From Sphingomonadales bacterium (GTDB taxonomy: Bacteria; Pseudomonadota; Alphaproteobacteria; Sphingomonadales; Sphingomonadaceae), in NCBI GenBank assembly GCA_025351405.1, contig JANXVZ010000025.1, forward strand, positions 1 to 64,000: a DNA stretch of 64,000 nucleotides, in the 5' to 3' direction. Numbering within the stretch: the first letter of the stretch is position 1; every line of letters begins with the position of its first letter. Under the pieces are notes generated by a model, which saw nothing but the letters and a program-made list of their open reading frames with translations, was not told where the DNA came from and made no database searches. This document shows, piece by piece, positions 26,882-35,229 of the stretch. The position numbers and the translations under genes were made by a program.

Positions 26882-27106
26882 TTACGAGAAGGCGAGAGCG
26901 AGCGCGACGACGGCGGCGATCAGGCCGAGCGCTTCCGTCACGGCGAAACCGAAGATGAGGCGCGCGCCGAGCTTGTCGGCAGCGGCAGGGTTGCGCAACG
27001 CACCCTGGAGGAACATCCCGAAGATGAGGCCGACGCCGATGGCGGCAAAGCCGGCACCCATTGCAGCAAGGCCAGCACCGATCAACTTAGCAGCACCGAT
27101 ATCCAT
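26882..27106 (-). CDS. atpE: ATP synthase F0 subunit c
   Basis: Proton-carrying subunit of the rotor ring. The 74-residue protein begins MDIGAAKLIGAGLAAMGAG. It has two helices joined by the polar loop QGALRNPAA (about 34-42), and the essential carboxylate is E58 in GFAVTEALGL. The start at 27106 is chosen because an apparent longer frame upstream only reads out-of-frame sequence of atpB. There is no sign of a sodium-binding pattern, so proton coupling is likely. Confidence 0.96.
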   Translation of the reverse strand: MDIGAAKLIGAGLAAMGAGFAAIGVGLIFGMFLQGALRNPAAADKLGARLIFGFAVTEALGLIAAVVALALAFS

Positions 27107-27141
27107 GAATAGTCCTTCCGAGTGAAACGTCTTGAGTGGTC

Positions 27142-27891
27142 TTAGTGAAGATTGACGGCGTCGTTCAGGTAGATCGACGCAAGCAGCGCAAAGACATAGG
27201 CCTGCACCACTGCGATCAGCAATTCGAGGGCGGTCAGCGCAACATTGACCGACAGCGGGATGATGCCGAGCACATAGGGCAGTGCTTCGAACGAGCCGAG
27301 GCCGACGATGAAACCGCCGAACACCTTCAAAAGCACATGGCCGGCCGTCATGTTGGCGAACAACCGGATGGCGAGGGTGAAAGGCCGCGACAGGAACGAC
27401 AGGAACTCGATCGCCGCGACCAGCGGCAGCACGAAGACCGGCGTGCCCTCCGGCAGGAACAGCGTGAAGAAATGCAGGCCGTGCTTGGCGAAACCGACAA
27501 TCAGCACCAACACGAACACGATCATCGCCAGGCCGAAGGTGACGGCGATGTGGCTGGTGGGGGTAAAGGCGCCGACAAACGGGATGAGGCCGAGCAGATT
27601 GCAGGCCAGCACGAAGATGAAGACCGTAAAGATGAGGGGGGCATAGCGCAGCCCCTCCTTGCCGACGTTTTCCCGCAGCATGTCGCGTATGAAGCTGTAC
27701 AGATACTCCACGGCCGCCTGGGCGCGGCCCGGCACCAGCTGCGGACGGGACGTGCCAATGTACAGGAACGCCGCGACTATCAGCATCGCCACCAGCATCC
27801 ACAACGAGGAATTGGTGAACGACACATCCTTGCCGGCGACGGCCAGCGGCACCATCTTTTCGATCTGGAACTGTTCCATCGGGTTGGCCAT
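27142..27891 (-). CDS. atpB: ATP synthase F0 subunit a
   Basis: Stator subunit forming the proton half-channels. The 249-residue protein begins MANPMEQFQIEKM and has about five to six membrane helices. The key arginine is in FTLAIRLFANMTAGHVLLKV, and the last helix region GIIPLSVNVALTALELLIAVVQAYVFALLA carries the conserved Glu and Gln. The ATG at 27891 is preferred over an upstream in-frame codon that reads through atpI. It lies 7 bp after the atpI stop. Confidence 0.96.
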   Translation of the reverse strand: MANPMEQFQIEKMVPLAVAGKDVSFTNSSLWMLVAMLIVAAFLYIGTSRPQLVPGRAQAAVEYLYSFIRDMLRENVGKEGLRYAPLIFTVFIFVLACNLLGLIPFVGAFTPTSHIAVTFGLAMIVFVLVLIVGFAKHGLHFFTLFLPEGTPVFVLPLVAAIEFLSFLSRPFTLAIRLFANMTAGHVLLKVFGGFIVGLGSFEALPYVLGIIPLSVNVALTALELLIAVVQAYVFALLASIYLNDAVNLH

Positions 27892-27898
27892 TACGCGT

Positions 27899-28195
27899 CT
27901 ATTCCCCGTCGATTGATTTTTGCTGGCGGAGCACCGAGCGCAAGCCGACTCCGAAGCCAAGCAGTAGCAGCACGATCAGCGCCCATGGGCCGGTGCCAGC
28001 CTGCCTGTCGATGAACCAGCCGATGAAGCCGCCGACGAGCATGGCGCCGATGAATTCGACCGCGACGGACCAGGCCTTGCTTTCCTCCCGCTTGCCACCG
28101 TCACGCGACGATGCTTCCTTCGCGCGGGCATCGGCGATGCGGCGCGAAAGATTATCGTCGTCGTCGTGGCGATCAATGGCCAAGGCGGGAAGCAC
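27899..28195 (-). CDS. atpI: AtpI/AtpZ-type F0F1 assembly protein
   Basis: A 98-residue protein heading the F0 operon. The charged N-terminal half (LSRRIADARAKEASS) precedes two membrane helices (AVEFIGAMLVGGFIGWFID and WALIVLLLLGFGVGLRSVL), the pattern of AtpI, which helps assemble the c-ring or supplies Mg. The start is not certain: GTG at 28195 gives this length, and TTG at 28183 is possible. The 121-bp gap upstream to the smc stop must hold the operon promoter. Confidence 0.85.
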   Translation of the reverse strand: MLPALAIDRHDDDDNLSRRIADARAKEASSRDGGKREESKAWSVAVEFIGAMLVGGFIGWFIDRQAGTGPWALIVLLLLGFGVGLRSVLRQQKSIDGE

Positions 28196-28316
28196 CCCTG
28201 TGGATTAACTTAAGGCCGTCACGAGGTTCGGGACAGGCCAATTGCCCCTGTCGGCGGACCGGCAGGGTTCGGGCAGGCGTCTATCGGCGGGGTGGCGGAC
28301 TGTCAACCACGGGGTG

Positions 28317-31300
28317 CTACTCTGCCGCCAACAGGCGTTCGGCTGCCTGCAAATCCACCGATACCAATTGCGACACCCCCGGCTCCCCCATCGTCACACC
28401 GTAGAGCCGGTGCATCCGGCTCATCGTAACGGCATTGTGGGTGACGATGAGGAAGCGCGTCGCGGTATCTGCCGCCATCCGGTCGAGCAGGTCGCAAAAG
28501 CGCTCGACATTGGCGTCATCGAGCGGTGCATCGACTTCATCGAGAACGCAGATCGGCGCCGGATTGGCGAGGAACAGCCCGAAAATCAGCGCCGTCGCGG
28601 TCAGCGCCTGTTCGCCGCCCGATAGCAATGTCAGCGACTGCAGCTTCTTGCCGGGCGGTTGCGCCATGATCTCCAGCCCTGCCTCGAGCGGATCATCCGA
28701 TTCGATCAACGCAAGTTGTGCTTCGCCGCCGCCAAACAGATCGGTGAACAGTTTGCGGAAATGGCCGTCGACGGCGGTAAAGGCGGCCGTCAGACGGGCG
28801 CGGCCTTCGCGGTTGAGGCTGCCGATCGAGCCGCGCAGACGGGCGATGGCGGTATCAAGCTCGGTCTTTTCGAATGCAGTGGTCTTTGCCTGCTCTTCCA
28901 GCTCGGCGAGTTCGATATCGGCGCGCAGGTTCACCGGGCCAAGGCGTTCGCGCTCGTCGGCGAACGACTGGAAGGCTTCGGCAAGCCCGGCAGGATTGCC
29001 GGCGACAGGGGCAAAACCAAAACGGCCGGGCAGCACCGGCGGCGGGCAGGCGAAGCGCTCGCCGGACAGGCGTTCCACCTCCAGTCGGGCCGCGTCCTGG
29101 TGTTCAGCCTCGGCGCGAGCCGTGGCGCGGGCCTCGCGCGCAGCCGCAACGGCTTCATCGGCAGCGCGGGCGCGGGCGGCAAGCACCGCCAGCGCGGCAT
29201 CGGCCGTGGCCAGCGCATCGGCAGCAGCGGCGCGGTCCATCTCGACCGCCTGCTCGCGGTCGGCGAGCGCAGCGATCTCGGCGCCGATGGCGACCATGCG
29301 TGCGCCAAGGCCGGCCTGTTCGCCGCGCGCGGCCTCGGCCCTTGCCGCCAGTTCGGCCTGCTGACCGGCACTGGCGGCAGTGTGGCGTTGCCAGCCCTCG
29401 CGCTCGGCGGCAAGGGCGGCAAGACGTGTGCGCGCGGCGTCGGCGTCACGCCCATGTGCCTCGGCGATGGCGCGGGCGGCGCTGGCGGCAGCCCGTGCGG
29501 CATCGGCGACGCGTCGCGCCTCGGCGAGACTATCGGCAAGTCGGGCAAGCTCGTCGCTGGACGGAACTGCGGCGCGAGCGGTGTCGAGTTCGTTTGCAAG
29601 GTGTTGGCATTCGGCGTCGCCGCGGATGATTGCGGCGGCGAGGCTGGCCTGCTCCCCGGCGACACGACTGGCGGCCGTGTCTGCGGCAGCAAGGCGCGCA
29701 CGGGCTTCGGCGAGCGTACGTGCGGCGTCATCGCGCGCCTGGCGAGCCTTACGCTCGGCGGCCTGTGCAGCGGCGGCGGCGGTCTCGCAATCGGCCAATC
29801 GGCCCGCGACCGTATCGACCGCCGCCTTGGCAACGCCCTGTTCCACTGCGATTTCGTTGGCCCGGCGGCGCGCGCGCAACCGTGCCGCAGCGGCGTCGGT
29901 GCGACCGCCGGCATCGACAAGGCCGTCCCAGCGCCACAAGGCTCCAGCGCTGGTAACCAAACGCTGGCCCGGGGCGAGCAAAGCCGCCAGCATCGGCGCG
30001 TCATCCGGCTCGACCACGCCGATCTGCGCGAGACGGCGCGCCAGTTCCGGCGGTGCCGACACCAACGAGGCGAGCGATATCGCACCGGCGGGAAGCGTCG
30101 GATCGCCCGGGACCGGAGCACCCCCGGCCCAGCGCCGCGGGCTGTCGCTGGCGGCGGGGCCGGCGTCCAGGTCATCCCCCAGCGCGGCCGCCAGCGCGGC
30201 TTCATAGCCAGGGCGTGTTTCGATCCGATCGGCAATGCGCGGCCCGCGCCCGGAATCGGCGGCCAGGCGCCTTTGCAGCGCGTCGGCTTCGGCGGAAAGG
30301 CTGGCAAGGGTAGCGCGCACAGCGGCATGGCTGGCGCTCGCTTCTGCCCGCGCTGCATCGGCGTCGGGACGCGCTGCCTCGGCCTGCAGCAGCGCGGTTT
30401 CCGCGTCGGCCAGCGCGGCGGTTGCCGCATCGACCGCCACCGCGAGTGGGCCGCTGTCGGGCGCAGGTGCCAGTTTCGCCTTGCGGGCCGCAAGGTCGCG
30501 CGCTTCCGCTTGCGCCCGCGCCAGCCGCGCCGCTGCCGCTGTCACGGCATCTGCTGCGGCCCGCGCCTGCGCGGCCGCGGACGCATGCCCGTCGACCGCC
30601 GCCGCCAACACTGTTTCGGCCCTGGCCGCCGCCGCGACCGCTTCCGACACGGCAGCCGCGCGCTCCGGTGCCGCCACCTCAGCTGCAGCCAGGCGCGCGT
30701 GCAATTCCGCCGCTTCGGCATCGAGCCGCGCCCCCGCCGAGGCGGCATCGTCGGCCAACCCGGCCTCGCGGGCCAGGTCACGCGCAACGGTGTCGAGCAA
30801 GGCGGCCAACTCACTTCCGCGTCGCACGGCGCCTGCACGTTCCGCATCGAGCAGCGCCCGCGCCTGCCGCAGTGCCTGCACCGCCGCCCCGGCTTCGGCT
30901 TCGGCCATACGGAGCGCGGGCAGCGTCGCCACAGCATTCGCGGCGGCGGCGGATAGTTCGGCGGCAACGCGCACAAGGTCGCCGGCTTTCGCCTCCGCAT
31001 CCGATGCTGCAAGCTTGGCGACTTCGGCCGCCGCCCGCGCCGCGCTCCAGCGTGCAAAGATCAGCGATGCCTCGGCGACCTTCAGCCGGTCCGAAAGCCC
31101 CCGGTAGCGCTCGGCCATGCGCGCCTGCCGCCGCAACGCATTGGCCTGGCTCTCGAAATTACGGATGACATCATCGAGCCGGAGAACGTTTGCCTCGGCT
31201 GCCCGCAGCCGGATTTCCGCCTCGCGCCGTCGCACATGCAGCCCGGCAATACCCGCGGCTTCCTCCAGCAGCATCCGGCGCTCGGCGGGCTTGGCTGAAA

Positions 31301-31730
31301 TGATGGCGCTGATCCGCCCCTGCCCGACGATCGCGGGGGAATGTGCGCCGGTCGCGCTGTCGGCGAACAACAGCCGCACGTCCTGCGCCCGGCTGTCACG
31401 ACCATTGATCCGATATTCGGACCCGGCGCCACGCTCGATGCGCCGGCTGACTTCGATTTCCTCGCCGGCGCTGCCTGCCAGTCCCAGCGTCACCTGCGCA
31501 AATCCGCGTGACGGCCGCGCCCCGGTGCCGGCAAAGATCACATCGTCCATGCCGCCCGATCGCATCGACTTGGGCGAACCCTCGCCCATGACCCATTGCA
31601 GCGCTTCGAGCAGATTCGACTTGCCGCAGCCGTTGGGGCCGACGACGCCGGTGAGGCCCGGTTCGATACGCAGTTCGGCCGGCTCGACGAACGATTTGAA
31701 GCCCGCGAGGCGTAGCTTGCGGAACTCCAT
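28317..31730 (-). CDS. smc: Chromosome segregation protein SMC
   Basis: Core ATPase of the bacterial condensin that compacts and aligns the chromosome. The 1137-residue protein has Walker A GPNGCGKS (31-38) and the N-terminal head motif QWVMGEGSPKSMRSGGM. Two very long alanine-rich coiled coils flank a hinge (about 500-620). The C-terminal head carries the signature LLSGGEQALTATALIFGLF and Walker B VLDEVDAPLDDANVERF. Length fits the family. Kleisin subunits ScpA and ScpB are not in the window. It follows the DsbA-like gene by 24 bp on the same strand. Confidence 0.97.
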   Translation of the reverse strand: MEFRKLRLAGFKSFVEPAELRIEPGLTGVVGPNGCGKSNLLEALQWVMGEGSPKSMRSGGMDDVIFAGTGARPSRGFAQVTLGLAGSAGEEIEVSRRIERGAGSEYRINGRDSRAQDVRLLFADSATGAHSPAIVGQGRISAIISAKPAERRMLLEEAAGIAGLHVRRREAEIRLRAAEANVLRLDDVIRNFESQANALRRQARMAERYRGLSDRLKVAEASLIFARWSAARAAAEVAKLAASDAEAKAGDLVRVAAELSAAAANAVATLPALRMAEAEAGAAVQALRQARALLDAERAGAVRRGSELAALLDTVARDLAREAGLADDAASAGARLDAEAAELHARLAAAEVAAPERAAAVSEAVAAAARAETVLAAAVDGHASAAAQARAAADAVTAAAARLARAQAEARDLAARKAKLAPAPDSGPLAVAVDAATAALADAETALLQAEAARPDADAARAEASASHAAVRATLASLSAEADALQRRLAADSGRGPRIADRIETRPGYEAALAAALGDDLDAGPAASDSPRRWAGGAPVPGDPTLPAGAISLASLVSAPPELARRLAQIGVVEPDDAPMLAALLAPGQRLVTSAGALWRWDGLVDAGGRTDAAAARLRARRRANEIAVEQGVAKAAVDTVAGRLADCETAAAAAQAAERKARQARDDAARTLAEARARLAAADTAASRVAGEQASLAAAIIRGDAECQHLANELDTARAAVPSSDELARLADSLAEARRVADAARAAASAARAIAEAHGRDADAARTRLAALAAEREGWQRHTAASAGQQAELAARAEAARGEQAGLGARMVAIGAEIAALADREQAVEMDRAAAADALATADAALAVLAARARAADEAVAAAREARATARAEAEHQDAARLEVERLSGERFACPPPVLPGRFGFAPVAGNPAGLAEAFQSFADERERLGPVNLRADIELAELEEQAKTTAFEKTELDTAIARLRGSIGSLNREGRARLTAAFTAVDGHFRKLFTDLFGGGEAQLALIESDDPLEAGLEIMAQPPGKKLQSLTLLSGGEQALTATALIFGLFLANPAPICVLDEVDAPLDDANVERFCDLLDRMAADTATRFLIVTHNAVTMSRMHRLYGVTMGEPGVSQLVSVDLQAAERLLAAE

Positions 31731-31754
31731 GCGCGGATCAGGCCGGGGACGACA

Positions 31755-32525
31755 TCAGCTGAGTGCAGCCTTCAACTTCGGCTCGAGCTGTTCCCAGGTG
31801 AAGACGCTTTCCTGCGTCGTGCCGTTGATGATGAAGCCTGGCGTTCCGGTCAGCTTGAACTTGTCGATGGCATCGCTGCGCATCGCGGCGAGCTTGTCGA
31901 CCTGGACCTTGTCGGCAAGACATGCATCAAACTTGGCGCGCGGGATGCCACGCGTGCGGGCGAACACGTCGAGCTTGCCGGCAGCCGCGAGCGCGGCGAT
32001 CTGCTTGTCCTGCGGCAGTGCGCCAATTCGGGCGTTATCGGCAGGGGACATCGTGGTGAAGGGCTTAACCCAGCTCTCCTGCTGGCTGTAGAAGGCATTG
32101 AGCAAGCCGAAGAATGGTTGCACCCCTTGGCATCGCGCAATCAAGGCGGCAGCATAATCCGGGCCATTGAGCACGAAGCTGCGATATTCATAGCTAATCA
32201 GGCCGGTGGCGATATATTTCGCCTTGATCGCTTCCATGCCTTCTTCATGGAAGGCGCGGCAATGCGGGCAGGTCAGCGACGCATATTCGACCAACTTGAC
32301 CTTCGCATCGGGATTGCCGAGACGGAAACCGCCTTCCGGTGTTGCCACCATCGTTGTCAGCCAGTTGCTGGTCGCGGTCGTGGGGCCCTTGCTCGTCAGC
32401 TTGGCAGCTTCGGTCTTGGTTGCGCCGGATTTGGCGGGGCCTGTCTTGGCCGTCGACGCGTCGTTGCACCCGGCAGCCGCGAGCAACAGGCTCGCCACCA
32501 CAATACGCCCGGGGGTGATATTCAT
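31755..32525 (-). CDS. DsbA-family thiol-disulfide oxidoreductase, lipoprotein-like
   Basis: A 256-residue periplasmic protein. The N-terminus MNITPGRIVVASLLLAAAGC resembles a lipoprotein signal with lipobox LAAAGC. A Thr/Lys-rich linker follows, then a thioredoxin fold with an inserted helical domain. The active site is CPHC in YASLTCPHCRAFHEEG (about residue 92), and the cis-Pro loop is in GTPGFIINGTTQ. It would oxidise or isomerise disulfides of exported proteins. It sits between the DUF721 gene and smc, as in many sphingomonads. The ATG at 32525 is preferred over an extension at 32543. Confidence 0.9.
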   Translation of the reverse strand: MNITPGRIVVASLLLAAAGCNDASTAKTGPAKSGATKTEAAKLTSKGPTTATSNWLTTMVATPEGGFRLGNPDAKVKLVEYASLTCPHCRAFHEEGMEAIKAKYIATGLISYEYRSFVLNGPDYAAALIARCQGVQPFFGLLNAFYSQQESWVKPFTTMSPADNARIGALPQDKQIAALAAAGKLDVFARTRGIPRAKFDACLADKVQVDKLAAMRSDAIDKFKLTGTPGFIINGTTQESVFTWEQLEPKLKAALS

Positions 32526-32625
32526 GAAGCTACTCTCCAGCATCGCAAGAAACTATGTGACAGGCATAAGCCAAAGCATGGCGGTGGAACAAGGTGGCAC
32601 AGGATCATGCCAGCGCCAGCCACGG

Positions 32626-33216
32626 CTACCGCACGACCGGCGGGCCTTTGCTCCACGACAGCGCCTGCGCCAGCGCTTCGAGGCTGGCGCGCAGATCAGG
32701 GTCGCCGATGTCGCGCAAGGTCGATCGGGTATCGGGTGAAAGTTCGACCGGTGCCGGGCGTGGGCGCGCGGGCGGCGCGGGCTCGGCCACCACGTCACCG
32801 TGACGCAGCAGCAGCTTCGCCACCGCGGCATAGCCAAGAATGCGGTTGACCCGCTCGATGACCTGCGGTTCGGCGTGACGAAGCATCGGCGCCAACGCGC
32901 CGGTGACGGCGATTTTCAGCGTGCCGCCTTCCTTCTTGCCGCGCGGGAAGGTCAGCGATTCGGGCCGGCTGTGGCGGGCGTATTGCACACCGACAATCTC
33001 GACCCAGCGCTCGACAACAGCGCTCTGGGTGAAACCAAAGCGGCGAAACGCGTGGCCGCCGATCGCGGGCACCAGCTCGGCAACCGAGCGCGCGCGGCGC
33101 GAGCGCTCCGGCAATGCGGCCGGCGCCTGCGACACGCCGGCCGCATTGCCGGCAGGTTTGGCAGTGCGGGGCCTGCGCGTCACTTTTGCAAGGTCGGAAG
33201 GGCTGGTTTCGGCCAT
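32626..33216 (-). CDS. DUF721 / DciA-like protein
   Basis: A 196-residue protein. Residues ~45-145 form the DUF721 domain: VAELVPAIGGHAFRRFGF, then VVERWVEIVG with the conserved Trp, LTFPRGKKEGGTLKIAVTGA and APMLRHAEPQVIERVNRILGYAAV. DUF721 proteins of the DciA group load the replicative helicase DnaB in bacteria lacking DnaC, so that is the likely role. The Pro-rich C-terminal part looks disordered. It is divergent from mutY with only 34 bp between starts. Confidence 0.82.
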   Translation of the reverse strand: MAETSPSDLAKVTRRPRTAKPAGNAAGVSQAPAALPERSRRARSVAELVPAIGGHAFRRFGFTQSAVVERWVEIVGVQYARHSRPESLTFPRGKKEGGTLKIAVTGALAPMLRHAEPQVIERVNRILGYAAVAKLLLRHGDVVAEPAPPARPRPAPVELSPDTRSTLRDIGDPDLRASLEALAQALSWSKGPPVVR

Positions 33217-33250
33217 CGCCCATTCATGCCATAGGCTTGGGTCTTGGGAT

Positions 33251-34309
33251 ATGGCGGCAGCGCAGAAACTTCTTGAATGGTACCGGGCCGGGGCTCGTGA
33301 CCTGCCGTGGCGGCAGCGACCCGGCACGCCGCTGCCCGCTGATCCGGCATGGCCCTATCGCGTCTGGCTTTCCGAAATCATGCTCCAGCAGACGACGGTC
33401 GCGGCGGTGCGCGGCTATTTCGCCGCATTCACGGCGCGCTGGCCCAATGTGGCGGCGCTGGCAGCAGCCGAAGATGCCGACGTCATGCAGGCCTGGGCCG
33501 GCCTTGGTTACTACGCAAGGGCACGCAACCTGCTGGCCTGTGCACGCGCCGTGGTGGCCGAGCATGGCGGGCGTTTCCCGCACGATGAGGCGGCGTTGCG
33601 CAGCCTGCCCGGCGTTGGAGCCTATACCGCCGCCGCGGTCGCCGCCTTTGCCTTTGGCCGGCGTGCGATCGTGATCGACGGCAATGTCGAGCGGGTGGTG
33701 ACGCGGTTGCACGCCATCACGACGCCTTTGCCGGCGGCACGGGGCGAAATCCATTCGGCGCTGGTGGCGCTGACCCAGCCGATCGCCGACGCCGAGACCG
33801 GCGAATTCGCGCAGGGGCTGATGGATCTCGCCGGGCGCATCTGCACGCCGCGCAACCCGCAATGCCCTATGTGCCCGTTGCACGCCGACTGCCGCGCCGC
33901 GACCGCAGGCAACCCGGAAAACTTTCCGGTCAAGCCACCCCGGCGCTCGCGCCCGCTTCGCCTCGGCACGGCGTGGTGGATCGAGGCGGCGGGCATGGTT
34001 CTGACTGTCACCAGGCCGCCCAGGGGTTTGCTCGGCGGCATGCGCGCCCTGCCCTCCAGCGACTGGCGCGACGCCGATACGCCGCCTCTGCCACCCGTTG
34101 CCGCGACCTGGTCGGACCTGGGCGCCGTTGCGCATGGGTTCACCCATTTCGAACTCAACCTGCGCGTCCACGCCACCAGGCTGCCGCACCGCCCCGACAT
34201 CGATGGGGATTGGGTGCCGGTTGCCACTATCGCCGATACCGGCCTGCCGACCTTGTTCGCCAAGGCCGCAACACTCGCCTACGCACACTTTGCCCTACAG
34301 GAGCCTTGA
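33251..34309 (+). CDS. mutY: Adenine DNA glycosylase MutY
   Basis: Removes adenine mispaired with 8-oxoguanine. The 352-residue protein has catalytic E42 (SEIMLQQT), the helix-hairpin-helix LPGVGAYTAAAV with D143 in VIDGNVERV, and the [4Fe-4S] cluster cysteines C198, C205, C208 and C214 (C-x6-C-x2-C-x5-C). The C-terminal NUDIX-like domain contains VAHGFTHFELNLRVHATRL, with the FTH motif that reads 8-oxoG. The ATG at 33251 gives the usual start. Its stop shares one base with nudC (TGATG). Confidence 0.96.
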   Translation: MAAAQKLLEWYRAGARDLPWRQRPGTPLPADPAWPYRVWLSEIMLQQTTVAAVRGYFAAFTARWPNVAALAAAEDADVMQAWAGLGYYARARNLLACARAVVAEHGGRFPHDEAALRSLPGVGAYTAAAVAAFAFGRRAIVIDGNVERVVTRLHAITTPLPAARGEIHSALVALTQPIADAETGEFAQGLMDLAGRICTPRNPQCPMCPLHADCRAATAGNPENFPVKPPRRSRPLRLGTAWWIEAAGMVLTVTRPPRGLLGGMRALPSSDWRDADTPPLPPVAATWSDLGAVAHGFTHFELNLRVHATRLPHRPDIDGDWVPVATIADTGLPTLFAKAATLAYAHFALQEP

Positions 34310-35211
34310 TGACAGATATATTCGGCGGGCGGCAAACCCCCGTCACCGGCCTGACCGGGTCAAACCTCGATCGTGCCGATCATTTGCGTCGCGACGCGGG
34401 GGCGATGGTGGCGTTGCGCTCGCGTCCCGATGCGCGTTGGCTGGTACTGGACGATCTCAAGCCGGCGCTGACCGGTGACGAGCGCCCCGATATTTTCTGG
34501 GCGCATCGATCCGACGTGCCGCACAACGCACTCAGCGTCTTTCTGGGGCTGGACGGCGAGGCACCGCGCTTTGCCGCGGCCACATCGGCTGCCGAACTGA
34601 TCGCGGATTTCGGCGCCCAGGTGGTGGATGCCCGCGCCGCCGCATCGTTGCTGCCCAACGACCGCGCCGCAATCATCGCCCATGCGCGGTCGCTGCTCGA
34701 TTGGCACCAGCGTCACCAGTTCTGCGCAGTCTGCGGCGGCAAGACTGCAATGGCCAAGGCTGGTTATGTCCGAACCTGCGAGATGTGCGCCGCCGAACAC
34801 TTCCCGCGCACCGATCCCGTGGTGATCATGCTCGCCATCAAGGGTGATCATGCCCTTGTTGGCCGGCAACCACGTTTTCCCAAGGGTTTCTTCTCGGCTC
34901 TGGCAGGCTTCATCGAGCCGGGCGAAAGCCTTGAGGAAGCCGTGGCGCGCGAATTGTTCGAGGAAGCCGGCATCCGGGTGGATCGCGTCCGCTACCTCGC
35001 AAGCCAGCCCTGGCCCTTTCCGTCATCGCTGATGATCGCCTGTTTTGCCGAGGCGAGAGGCTTCACGATCACGCTCGATGATGACGAACTCGAAGAAGCC
35101 CGCTGGGTGACCAAGGACGAGGTCCGCGCAGCATTGGCGGGGACAGGCGAATGGTTGGCACCGCCGGCAATGGCGATCGCACATACCCTGCTGGCAGCCT
35201 GGGTGGCCTGA
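34309..35211 (+). CDS. nudC: NAD(+) / NADH diphosphatase (NudC-type NUDIX hydrolase)
   Basis: Hydrolyses NADH, and NAD-capped RNA in E. coli, to NMNH and AMP. The 300-residue protein has a variable N-terminal domain, a zinc ribbon with C139, C142, C157 and C160, and the NUDIX box GFIEPGESLEEAVARELFEE followed by AGI. The NADH-type signature SQPWPFPSSLM (the SQPWPFPxS motif) follows. It is translationally coupled to mutY, so both belong to one oxidative-damage or nucleotide-hygiene unit. Confidence 0.95.
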   Translation: MTDIFGGRQTPVTGLTGSNLDRADHLRRDAGAMVALRSRPDARWLVLDDLKPALTGDERPDIFWAHRSDVPHNALSVFLGLDGEAPRFAAATSAAELIADFGAQVVDARAAASLLPNDRAAIIAHARSLLDWHQRHQFCAVCGGKTAMAKAGYVRTCEMCAAEHFPRTDPVVIMLAIKGDHALVGRQPRFPKGFFSALAGFIEPGESLEEAVARELFEEAGIRVDRVRYLASQPWPFPSSLMIACFAEARGFTITLDDDELEEARWVTKDEVRAALAGTGEWLAPPAMAIAHTLLAAWVA

Positions 35212-35229
35212 ACCGGCTCGGAAACCGTT

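Noticed and set aside
28659-30956. Very long open frame (765 codons) on the plus strand opposite smc
   Set aside because: Shadow of the GC-rich, alanine-rich smc coiled coil. It has biased low-complexity composition and no domain, while smc has all ATPase motifs on the other strand.
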